From contig JAEYTV010000355.1 in NCBI GenBank assembly GCA_023433855.1, forward strand, positions 1 to 16,010: a stretch of DNA of 16,010 nucleotides, read 5' to 3'. Origin of the DNA: Pseudomonadota bacterium. GTDB lineage: Bacteria; Pseudomonadota; Alphaproteobacteria; Rhizobiales; Rhizobiaceae. This document shows, in pieces, positions 7,852 to 15,563 of this stretch (its first letter is position 1; each line of letters begins with the position of its first letter). The notes below the pieces were generated by a model. The model was not told the DNA's origin, did no database searches, and saw only the letters and a program-made list of their open reading frames with translations. The position numbers and the translations under genes are program-made.

Positions 7852-9744
7852 TCATGTGGTCATGTGCAAGCTGCCCTCTCCAACTGATTGCCAACTCTGC
7901 AATAGCTTCATCACCTCCTCTCCTTTGACTACCTCCCTTTCGAGGAGAAGTTCTACGACCGCTTCGACATCGCCCCGCCGCCTCCGGACGATGTTTTCAG
8001 CCCTCTCCAGCGCCCTTGCCAAAAGCTTCTCCACGCGGCTGCGCAATTCCGGATCCGAACGGCGCAGCTCGTCTAGCTCCCGGGAGCTAGAGACGTCGCA
8101 ATAGTTGAGGGATTCAAGCCCGAGGCTGGCGATCATTAGGGTCGCTACGTCCGACGCATGCTGAAGGTCGGAGCCGGCGACGCCGCCGGAACCGTCATAC
8201 GCCTGATGAAGAAGAACCTTCTCAGCCGCCATGCCCCCGAGGATCATTGCCAGTTCGTCCCGATAGGACTGGTGACTGCGGTTCCAGGATCTCGTTCGAC
8301 GCCACTGCACATGCCCGAGACTCCGGTTCCGAATCCCACTGCGTCGCGCCACGACGACAAGCTCAATCTCGGCAAACTTCACTTCCAATCCCACGACGGC
8401 GTGTCCTGCTTCATGAATGCAGGCCGCCCGCCGCACATCTTGGGAGAGTTCGGCGAGCGGCGGTGCGAGTTTGGCAAGGTCCTGCACCGATACGTCCCTC
8501 CTCTCCTTTCGTGCGAGGCGCTTGGCATCTCGAACAAGTTGCTGGATGTCCGCTCCCGAATAGCCGACCGTCGCTGAAGCAATCTCCCGGAGGGTCGGCT
8601 GCTCCACGTCCCCTCCCAGGTGTAGTGCCAGCATCTGCTCCCGCGCCGCGAGATCTGGAAGCTCGATGGCGATGTGGCGGTCGAGGCGGCCCGGCCTGCA
8701 CAGGGCGGGATCCAGGTTCTGTGGGTAGTTGGTCGCCGCAATGACGACGACACCTTCCCTCCCCCCTGCTCCGTCCAGAAGCTCGAGGAGCCCATTAACC
8801 ACCTGCATGCTGTACGACACGTAGTCGCCTCGGAAGGTCCTCCGGTCGCCGATCGAGTCGAGTTCGTCAATGAAGAGGATCGCCGGAGCCTGTTCCGCCG
8901 CATCGCGGAAGCTCTTGCGCATAGCACCTAGCATGTCGCCCAGGTGCCCCTTAGCCTGCCACTGCGCGCACGACGTCCCGATAAAGGCGGCTCCGCATGA
9001 TCGCGCAACCGCAGCCGCAAAAAGTGTCTTGCCCGTTCCCGGAGGACCGCTGATGAGTAGGCCCGCATGTACGTCGCTCCAGCGGACCCGCCCTTCGCGC
9101 CATTCCCGGATGTCTTCGACGAGGTCGAGCGCCCAGGCCTTCGCTTCTCCGTATCCCTCGAGCTCCTCGATCTTTGGCTCCCAGGCTCCAGCCGTGTTCT
9201 CGCCACATGCGGCCGCCAGCCTCCGCAACACCTCATCGACCGGGCGGCTTCTGCGCAGGGCGGCGAACAGGATTTTCGGGGGATAAGCGCAGAGGACGCG
9301 CGCATGATCGAAGGAGATTGGCGTGTTCCAGGCTTCCCTGGATGCGGACACCAGGTGGCGCGGACGGAGAGGCCCGACATCGACAACGCGATCCATGGCG
9401 ACACGGACTTCAACCGGAAGCTTCGCACCGTCCTCGATCAGGACGATCACTGCCGGGTGGCAAGAAACCTGCGCCCTCGCCTCGACAGCGTGGGTGTCAC
9501 CACGCCTCCCGAGGACCACCCGTGTTACCGCGTAGTGACGTTCGAGCGTCGCTTGCTTCAGGATGAGGTTCGTTGCCTCCTCGTATGCCTCCAGATCTGC
9601 ATCCGGTGGGAGAACGAGTGCGGCCGCACGATCGGTCTCTACGGGCTTGAGAAAGATCCCGCAGCGCCTCAACGCCACGCGGATGGCGCAGGCATAGGCG
9701 GCGGTCTCGAGCGTCACCTGACGCTCGGCTGATCTGGTAGCCAT
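7852..9744 (-). CDS. Soluble FtsH-like AAA+ ATPase with M41 zinc-metalloprotease domain, 630 aa
   Basis: It is predicted to unfold proteins with ATP and degrade them. An N-terminal domain of about 190 residues is unlike FtsH: there is no membrane helix, so the enzyme should be cytosolic. The AAA+ module shows Walker A (GPPGTGKT, 233-240), Walker B (ILFIDE, 289-294), and a second region of homology (ATNYPQNLDPALCRPGRLDR, 337-356) with arginine fingers. The peptidase domain carries HEAGH (444-448) for zinc and catalysis, LGGMAAEKVL (502-511), and GSDLQHASD (524-532), whose first Asp (526) is the expected third zinc ligand. All key residues are present, so activity is likely. The start at 9744 has GAGGGGG eight bases upstream. 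The TnsA-like gene ends 13 bases before it, implying one transcript under the LexA-type promoter at about 10485-10513. Substrate unknown. Confidence 0.9.
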   Translation of the reverse strand: MATRSAERQVTLETAAYACAIRVALRRCGIFLKPVETDRAAALVLPPDADLEAYEEATNLILKQATLERHYAVTRVVLGRRGDTHAVEARAQVSCHPAVIVLIEDGAKLPVEVRVAMDRVVDVGPLRPRHLVSASREAWNTPISFDHARVLCAYPPKILFAALRRSRPVDEVLRRLAAACGENTAGAWEPKIEELEGYGEAKAWALDLVEDIREWREGRVRWSDVHAGLLISGPPGTGKTLFAAAVARSCGAAFIGTSCAQWQAKGHLGDMLGAMRKSFRDAAEQAPAILFIDELDSIGDRRTFRGDYVSYSMQVVNGLLELLDGAGGREGVVVIAATNYPQNLDPALCRPGRLDRHIAIELPDLAAREQMLALHLGGDVEQPTLREIASATVGYSGADIQQLVRDAKRLARKERRDVSVQDLAKLAPPLAELSQDVRRAACIHEAGHAVVGLEVKFAEIELVVVARRSGIRNRSLGHVQWRRTRSWNRSHQSYRDELAMILGGMAAEKVLLHQAYDGSGGVAGSDLQHASDVATLMIASLGLESLNYCDVSSSRELDELRRSDPELRSRVEKLLARALERAENIVRRRRGDVEAVVELLLEREVVKGEEVMKLLQSWQSVGEGSLHMTT

Positions 9745-9757
9745 CTGATCGCCCCCT

Positions 9758-10387
9758 CTACTTCGGCGCGCGCCGGACGACCGTTTCCGGTCCGAACAGG
9801 GCCGCGTCGAGGTCGACCAGAAGGAGACCCTGTACGATCATCGAGGCGACCGTGTGCATCGCCTGGCTCTCGCGGACGGTGGACAGGCACTCGCCCAGCG
9901 TCAGCGAACCCGCCTCGTCGAGTGCGGCAAGGATGCGGATGCGGTCGCCAAGCGGTGCGGCAGCGCGCGCGTACTCGAAAAGCTGCGTTGCGTTCTGGAG
10001 GCGTGTCTGGCCGATCTCCAAGATAGAGGTTGGACGATATCGATAACCCAACCGCTCGGCACGTTTGGTCATCCACGTGGGGCCGCCCGTGGTCGTGTGC
10101 CAGACGTCGACGAGAAGCTTCTCCGACATCGTCTCGATCACGAGGTCCACGTGCCACCATTGTGGGCGCGCAGCACCGCTGTCGTTGACGATGGCTTGGG
10201 GGATGCAGCGCCAGGAGACGACGTCTGGATCGAGGTCAAGCACGCAGGCGTAGTCGCGGGCCTGCTGGCTGCGGAACAGCGCATGGCCGACGCATTTGAT
10301 CGTTCTGGCTGGGAGACGGGGGCGGTAGATATTCCTGAAATCGCGAGCTTCATTGCCCGCATGAGCGGCTTCGGTCTTCATGACCAT
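9758..10387 (-). CDS. TnsA-like PD-(D/E)xK nuclease-fold protein with winged-helix-like tail, 209 aa
   Basis: TnsA cuts the 5' ends of Tn7 in transposition; here no TnsB or TnsC is near, so another role is likely. The N-terminal half follows the TnsA pattern: ARDYACVLDLDPDVVSW (43-59), IPQAIV, then WWHVDLVIE (Asp81) and LLVDVW (91-96). In active enzymes the last strand carries ExK; here it reads DVW and the lysine is absent, so catalysis is doubtful or uses another residue. Residues about 145-205 (GDRIRILAALDEAGSLTLGECLSTV, VQGLLLVDL) look like a winged helix, as in the TnsA C-terminus. I chose the ATG at 10387 for its GGAG just upstream; ATG 10381 and GTG 10405 are alternatives. First gene of an operon with the AAA+/M41 protease. 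Confidence 0.7.
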   Translation of the reverse strand: MVMKTEAAHAGNEARDFRNIYRPRLPARTIKCVGHALFRSQQARDYACVLDLDPDVVSWRCIPQAIVNDSGAARPQWWHVDLVIETMSEKLLVDVWHTTTGGPTWMTKRAERLGYRYRPTSILEIGQTRLQNATQLFEYARAAAPLGDRIRILAALDEAGSLTLGECLSTVRESQAMHTVASMIVQGLLLVDLDAALFGPETVVRRAPK

Positions 10388-10481
10388 CACTCTCCGAATG
10401 AACACGAGTTGGTGGTACCGGGATCGGTCCCGGACTCCGTCAGCGTATTCGGCGGGTGGTGATGACGTAGCTCATGGAATG

Positions 10482-10496
10482 GAACATATATAGAAC
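10482..10496. promoter_or_regulatory. LexA (SOS) box, GAAC-N7-GAAC
   Basis: GAAC ATATATA GAAC is a perfect direct repeat with a seven-base A+T spacer; on the other strand it reads GTTC-N7-GTTC. This is the LexA operator form known from Alphaproteobacteria such as Rhodobacter and Rhizobium. It overlaps the -10 box of the minus-strand promoter, where bound LexA would block RNA polymerase. Binding is inferred from sequence. Confidence 0.75.
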
Positions 10497-10513
10497 AACA
10501 GGAACCCCGTCAA
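10485..10513 (-). promoter_or_regulatory. Sigma70-like promoter of the TnsA-like/M41 operon
   Basis: On the minus strand TTGACG (-35, 10508-10513) and TATATG (-10, 10485-10490) are 17 bases apart, a near-ideal arrangement. Transcription would begin near 10478, about 90 bases before the TnsA-like start. The -10 box is inside the LexA box. Confidence 0.6.
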
Positions 10514-10660
10514 CAGCATTATGAAGTCCTTATACGACATCATGTCCGGGAGCGGAGACTTCGGGTATCATCGACCTATGGGTCCTGGAGCGTCCGCTAT
10601 CTGACTACCGACCAGCATCCTCACCTCGACAACCGTTACAACCCTTGCTTTATCTAAAAG

Positions 10661-13600
10661 ATGAGATTCGTCGCGAATGGACCATCGATTCCGGACAACC
10701 TCCTGCTCGCCCGCGACAGGAACGAAGTAGTCTTTTTCTGCGGAGCTGGCGTATCGCAAGCTCGAGCCGGGCTTTCGAACTTCACTCAACTTGCCCGAAA
10801 GGTCATGAATCGGCTGGGACCGGTAGGTAGTAGTCCTGCGCGGCAGCTCCTTGACCGCGCGACGTCGCTCGATCCCATCCAGGGAATAGGCAGCTACGTC
10901 GCCACCGACCGTGTTTTCTCGCTCCTCGAGCGTGAATTCGACACTGACGACATCCATGCCGCCGTGGCTGCAGCACTGAAGCCGGAGGTTGACGCCGATC
11001 GATCAGCACATGAACTGGTACTGGATCTGGCGGGCAGGAAGACGGGCGCAGTGCGGCTCGTAACGACCAACTTCGACAGACTGTTCGAAGATTGTGATGC
11101 AAATATAGTCTCTATAGGGCCAGCTCACCTCCCCGATCCGAAGCGAACGGATTTTAACTCCATCATCCATCTCCACGGTCGCGTGGATCCCGACTACCGG
11201 GGATCGGACGAGGAGGGATTTGTGCTGTCTAGCGGTGATTTCGGACGCGCTTATTTGGCTGATGGGTGGGCAGCACGTTTTATCCAATCGCTCCTGTCTC
11301 GGTTCAGCATAGTCTTTCTCGGCTATTCTGCGGACGATCCTCCGGTGCAGTACCTACTCGAGGCGATCAAGGGGTCACCGTACGCCGCCGGAAAAATGTA
11401 CGCGTTCCAGTCCGGTGACGGTGCCGTCGCCGCATCTCTATGGGAGAACAAGGGCGTCCACGCAATGGCCTGCGAGCCTGCGGACGGATACAAGGCATTG
11501 TGGACGACCCTGGAGGCATGGGCTCGGCGAGCGAACGATGTAGATGGCTGGCATGATGCTGTTCTCGCGAAAGCCGCGAGAGGTCCCGAGAGTCTACATC
11601 CTCACGAGCGCGGCCAGGTCTGTCATATACTCTCGTCAACCGAGGGGGTTCGCCGAGTAATTCAGCTTCCAGGGGACGGCCTCCCCGGTTCGTGGCTAAA
11701 GGTCATCGATGCCACGGAACGGTACCAGACACCAGAAAGGATTTCCCACCCCTCGACAGGCAGCCTCGACCCCTTTGATAAATTCGGGCTCGACGACGAT
11801 ATACCCCCGCCGCCGCCTAATCCGAACGAGGATGAATTCTCGTATGTCAACCGTCCCCGGGAGGTTCCGGAGGAAAGCTGGGGTGGGTTCAAGATCCAGC
11901 CGCTTGATACCACGAATTCAATCGGTCAGTTCTTCCATGGCCATCGGGCTGCCGAAGCAACCCCGCTACCTGAGCGGATTGAGCTGCTCGCCATCTGGCT
12001 TTCACGGGTTGCGCACCAAGCGGATGTGTTCGAGTGGGCCTTGAAGCAGTCAGATCTGCATCCCCGGGTAAGACGGCTAGTTGCTTCAGCGCTTGACCAT
12101 GACGCAGGAAGATTTCCCGCGGAACTCGCACGGGGATGGCGATACCTGTTCCGGTCATGGACAGACCGCCCTATATCGACCGATCACGCCGCTCTGGCAA
12201 TCTCTACAGAAGCGCAGAGGTTCGGATGGACCGAAGAACTGGTGCGAAGGCTAATCGATACTCGCCGACCTCGCCTCGAAATCGAGCCACCATTTCGGCC
12301 CCGCCCGGAAACCGCAGAAGAGGAAGTTTTCGCCGCCAAGATCACTTACCCTAGACCGCATGTCGATGTGGGGATCCCGGACGAGATGCTCAAGGCGGCT
12401 GTCTCCAGGATTCGGGAGAACCTGGAACTAGCGAGATCGCTGGAGGCGGAGATACACCAAGGCGACTGGATCTATCTGCCGACGACTTACGAGCTGGAAG
12501 GGCAGCCGCTGGACGTCCACGGATACGGCATGGTCGGACTGGTTTTGGAAATGCAGCGGCTCACTTTGCGCCTGGCAAACCGCGACGCTCTCGCCGCAAA
12601 AGCTGAGTTCATGAGATGGGACAAGGGCGACGACGGGATATTCGCGAGGCTACGGATCTGGGCGGCCAGTCAGCCGGACATCACAACGGGCACCGAGGCT
12701 GCCTCAGTCCTGCTTGAGCTGTCGGACAAGGCCTTCTGGGGCAGTTTGCATCAACGCGATCTCCTGATGGCGATCCGAACACGCTGGGACGACTTCCCGC
12801 AGTCCGCGCAGCTTGAAATCGAGCGGAAACTGATCTCGACCCGATTCCCCTGGGAGAATACTAGTCGGGCCGGGGATTACAGCGATCTGGCGTTGGTCGA
12901 ACGATTGCGGTGGTTCGCAGCGAACGGCATCCGGTTCGTCTCAGACGTCGATGCGAAAATAGCCGAACTTTCTGCTCGTCTCGGAGGCAATATCCCCGAA
13001 GTCGAGGATGCCGTCGCGGACAATCAACCGAGGGTGTTCTCGATCGGCTACGACACGGATCCCAACGATCTCCTCGCGCTTCCGTTGAAGGACGTCCTCT
13101 CCAAAGCAGACGCCGCCGAGGGCATTGATTATCGGTCTCATGTCCATCATGAACCACTGACCGGCCTGATCGAGGATCGGCCGTTCAGAGCTCTTGCCGC
13201 ACTCTCATACGAGCTTAGGCAAGGCCGGATCCACGCAGAGGGCTGGAGCCGCTTCCTTCGTGCAGAGAAGAGAGAGACAGACCACACCAAAATGCTTCTC
13301 CTTACCTCCGGCAGGCTCGCGGGGCTAAAGACCGAGGATCTATCGGAGATCCTGTACCCGGTCACGGATTGGATGAAGCGCCTTGCCAGTCGCCTGCGAT
13401 CTGAGCTGCCAGATGCGTTCAACGCCCTCTGGAGCAAGGTGGTGGTTACCGCACAAGAGTTTTCCGCCGCAGACACCGTGCGCTACTCGGAGCGAAACTG
13501 GGCGGACGACGGCTTGAACAAACCAGTTGGCAAGCTGACACAGATCCTACTACAGGACCCCAGGGTCTCAGGGAAGCATCCTCGCCGCTCCGGTCTCAAT

Positions 13601-14464
13601 GCGGCATGGAAGAACGATATGGAGATGCTTCTTGCTCTTCCAGGCGACCTCCGGCGGCAGGCGCTCGTCTTCATGGCCTTCCACTTCACCGCCTTCTGGT
13701 ACATAGACCCGCAGTGGACGGAGGTGGTTCTCATGCCCAGCATCAGTTCACAAGGTCCGGATGAGGATGCGTTTTGGGACGGCTTTCTATGGGCAAACAA
13801 AGTTCCTCATCCCACGCTACTCACCAAGATGGTTGGGCCGATGCTCAAGCGGATTTCGGAAGGTTCACGCCGAAAGCCCATAACCGACAGCCTCGCCGAC
13901 ATGCTGCTCTACGCCTGGATGGAATGGTCACACAGAAAGCGACCTCCTCTCTCCGACGCCCTTTTTCGGGAGGCTATCGTACTGGGTGGACCGCCATTTG
14001 CTGTCCAAGTCCTATGGAACCTGGGACGGCGCATGCAAAGAGGTTCAGCCCCGCCGGAGAAGACGACCCGGTTCTTCGGAGAGGTTTGGCCACTTCAGAA
14101 ATCCCTTAGGTCTCAGGAAGTCTCACAAGCCCTTGCTTCATTTCTGTTCCGGACGGGCGACCTTTTTCCTGACGTAGCTCGGCTGGTGATGCCCCGCCTC
14201 GTGCCTTGCCAAAATTTCGACGTCTACCCCCTGAACTCAGGCGACGCTGACGCGATCATCGAGAGCCATCCGGAACTGCTGCTAGAAGTTTTCCAGAAGT
14301 TGCTTCCTGCCGACGTAGGCCGCTGGCCCTACCACATGGGAGAGATCTTGGATCGGCTGGGACGACATCCGAAGATTGCTAGCGACCACCGCCTGGCGCG
14401 GCTACGGCGGGCGCTGGGCCGCCCTGCTCTCGCGCCGATCGCGGGGCAAGTCCTGCCTTCTTGA
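10661..14464 (+). CDS. SIR2-domain defence protein, Dsr1-like, 1267 aa
   Basis: Defence sirtuins sense infection and hydrolyse NAD+, killing or arresting the infected cell. The N-terminal ~300 residues have SIR2 NAD-site motifs: FFCGAGVSQARAGLSNF (25-41), TTNFDRLFE with Asn137, HLHG with His172, and FLGYSADD (219-226). Asn137 and His172 correspond to the Asn/His pair needed by known NADase sirtuins. A long, mostly helical part follows (about 300-1267) with a proline-rich linker near 375-385. Its C-terminal block (SHPELLLEVFQKLLPADVGRWPYHMGEILDRL) fits the DUF4020-type tail seen with SIR2 proteins. Size and layout suggest Dsr1 rather than DSR2; this is recognition from memory. An in-frame TAA at 10655-10657 fixes the start at or after 10661. 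There is no clear Shine-Dalgarno sequence, so it may be weakly or leaderlessly translated. Divergent from the SOS-type operon. Confidence 0.88.
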   Translation: MRFVANGPSIPDNLLLARDRNEVVFFCGAGVSQARAGLSNFTQLARKVMNRLGPVGSSPARQLLDRATSLDPIQGIGSYVATDRVFSLLEREFDTDDIHAAVAAALKPEVDADRSAHELVLDLAGRKTGAVRLVTTNFDRLFEDCDANIVSIGPAHLPDPKRTDFNSIIHLHGRVDPDYRGSDEEGFVLSSGDFGRAYLADGWAARFIQSLLSRFSIVFLGYSADDPPVQYLLEAIKGSPYAAGKMYAFQSGDGAVAASLWENKGVHAMACEPADGYKALWTTLEAWARRANDVDGWHDAVLAKAARGPESLHPHERGQVCHILSSTEGVRRVIQLPGDGLPGSWLKVIDATERYQTPERISHPSTGSLDPFDKFGLDDDIPPPPPNPNEDEFSYVNRPREVPEESWGGFKIQPLDTTNSIGQFFHGHRAAEATPLPERIELLAIWLSRVAHQADVFEWALKQSDLHPRVRRLVASALDHDAGRFPAELARGWRYLFRSWTDRPISTDHAALAISTEAQRFGWTEELVRRLIDTRRPRLEIEPPFRPRPETAEEEVFAAKITYPRPHVDVGIPDEMLKAAVSRIRENLELARSLEAEIHQGDWIYLPTTYELEGQPLDVHGYGMVGLVLEMQRLTLRLANRDALAAKAEFMRWDKGDDGIFARLRIWAASQPDITTGTEAASVLLELSDKAFWGSLHQRDLLMAIRTRWDDFPQSAQLEIERKLISTRFPWENTSRAGDYSDLALVERLRWFAANGIRFVSDVDAKIAELSARLGGNIPEVEDAVADNQPRVFSIGYDTDPNDLLALPLKDVLSKADAAEGIDYRSHVHHEPLTGLIEDRPFRALAALSYELRQGRIHAEGWSRFLRAEKRETDHTKMLLLTSGRLAGLKTEDLSEILYPVTDWMKRLASRLRSELPDAFNALWSKVVVTAQEFSAADTVRYSERNWADDGLNKPVGKLTQILLQDPRVSGKHPRRSGLNAAWKNDMEMLLALPGDLRRQALVFMAFHFTAFWYIDPQWTEVVLMPSISSQGPDEDAFWDGFLWANKVPHPTLLTKMVGPMLKRISEGSRRKPITDSLADMLLYAWMEWSHRKRPPLSDALFREAIVLGGPPFAVQVLWNLGRRMQRGSAPPEKTTRFFGEVWPLQKSLRSQEVSQALASFLFRTGDLFPDVARLVMPRLVPCQNFDVYPLNSGDADAIIESHPELLLEVFQKLLPADVGRWPYHMGEILDRLGRHPKIASDHRLARLRRALGRPALAPIAGQVLPS

Positions 14465-14628
14465 CTGCGTGAAGACAGTGATCGCTCTTAGAGTAGCTGT
14501 CGCCGCCAGCATGCGATACCAGACCTTCTGCCTCCCGCCTAACTCGACCTCAGCGGAGATCGCTCGAGAATGACAGCAATGGGCCAGACAGGAGACAAGG
14601 ATCTCCATCGCCTCTCCACAGTCGCCTG

Positions 14629-14727
14629 CTAAGGCCAACCCACCGACCGAGCCGCGTGTCCCGCCACGGAGACGAGTGCAAAAATCAATGCTAGAGCGGC
14701 GATCACGTAGGCCAGCCAGTCAGGCAT
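14629..14727 (-). CDS. Small single-pass membrane protein, 32 aa
   Basis: The reading frame encodes MPDWLAYVIAALALIFALVS, then VAGHAARSVGWP and stops. About 17 uninterrupted hydrophobic residues (5-22) form one membrane helix, followed by a short basic tail. AGGA lies seven bases upstream of the ATG. A ten-codon frame (MSKILMRRRN) ends within a few bases of this start and could couple translation. It is too short for routine gene calling. Function unknown; it could be an ordinary small membrane protein of the flanking chromosome or a toxin-like peptide. The strong hydrophobic pattern plus ribosome-binding site are the only support. Confidence 0.5.
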   Translation of the reverse strand: MPDWLAYVIAALALIFALVSVAGHAARSVGWP

Positions 14728-14886
14728 CTCAGTTCCTACGCCTCATCAAGATCTTACTCATTACCGAAAGGTCGATTCCTGATTTGGATCACTCGCGGAG
14801 TGACCGATTGGATTGGGCTTGTCTGCTCCACCACATCTATACTGCCGGGAGCCAGTCCATCACCTTCCAGGGTGAAGCTCAAGGGC

Positions 14887-15563
14887 CTAGCGAGTGCCCT
14901 TGCAATTGTCGCAGACCATGACGTCGGTTCCAGCCATGAAGATTGTCGCGTCGGTCTCGCGTGTAACTGATCGTGGCGAAAGGTCTGTCCAATGGCGGTA
15001 GATCGGCGCTCGGCACCGGAGGGCGTCTGTTGCGGCGCTCCAGAGCACGTCGTCTCGCCTTCGCCTCCTCCTCTGTTCCTTTCCGTACTTCCGTCCGCTT
15101 TCTGCCCTCCTCCGGCTCGCAACGCTTCGCGGCTCCTCAATGGTCTCCCAGCGGTGCTGCAGGTCGCCGTAGGAAGCATAAGGAACCTCCCAGACCTTTC
15201 CCTCGCTGTTCCAGCGCGCAAGCGGGATAGTCTCAGCTCGTCGACAACCGTCCTCCAGTATGGCGTCCTGATACGAAATCCCCTGTCGAAGACGGACAGG
15301 TATGGACCTGAGGATGGGCTCGCACTCGGATGCATCGCGGCCACGCTCCTCTTCGAACGGCCTCGTCCGATTCGCTTCGGTCGCCAGCCATGATCGATGC
15401 GGCGGCGGGCCGTAGTGCCGGGCACCGCCCACGCCTGGAGCTGGTCGCTCCATCGGGTGCGCGGGAGCGTTTCTCGAAACCGTGCTACCGCCATCCGGTC
15501 GAAGGGGAAGGATACCGATTCCGGCATCGGTTCCTGTTCGTCTTCAGATGCGTCCTCTTTCAT
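14887..15563 (-). pseudogene. Frameshifted gene remnant, hypothetical (HARP-like repeats?)
   Basis: Protein-like sequence jumps between frames. From the ATG at 15563, frame A gives VSFPFDRMAVARF through WAVPGTTARRRI. Near 15385-15395 it continues in frame B (WLATEANRTRPFEEERGRDA), near 15310-15325 returns to A (YLSVFDRGFRIRTPYWRTVV, then DELR), near 15235 to B (IPLARWNSEGKVWEVPYA, then SYGDLQHRWETIEE), and near 15135 enters frame C (AAKRCEPEEGRKRTEV, then ADLPPLDRPFATISY). The 3' end is uncertain (frame B stop at 14887, frame C stop at 14879). The two units each holding an ARW...W-VP motif recall HARP-type repeats, low confidence. The ATG overlaps the hydrolase 3' end by 20 bases, as in an ancestral operon. 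The alternative is a cluster of sequencing errors. Confidence 0.6.

Noticed and set aside
9067..9732. 221-residue open frame on the plus strand, antisense to the AAA+/M41 gene
   Set aside because: Typical GC-rich shadow frame with no recognisable motif; the minus-strand gene has every catalytic motif.
7852..10387. Tn7-like transposon suggested by the TnsA-like protein
   Set aside because: There is no TnsB-type integrase, TnsC, TniQ or terminal repeat in the window, and the AAA+ partner is an M41 protease.
9854..10462. 202-residue plus-strand open frame across the TnsA-like gene and the promoter region
   Set aside because: Shadow of the minus-strand gene; no ribosome-binding site or domain pattern.
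10521..10604. 27-codon frame (MKSLYDIMSGSGDF...) in the SIR2 upstream region
   Set aside because: No ribosome-binding site, not in frame with SIR2, no recognisable character; left as untranslated leader.
14402..14638. 78-residue minus-strand frame overlapping the SIR2 3' end
   Set aside because: Begins at TTG without a ribosome-binding site and runs antisense into a well-supported gene.
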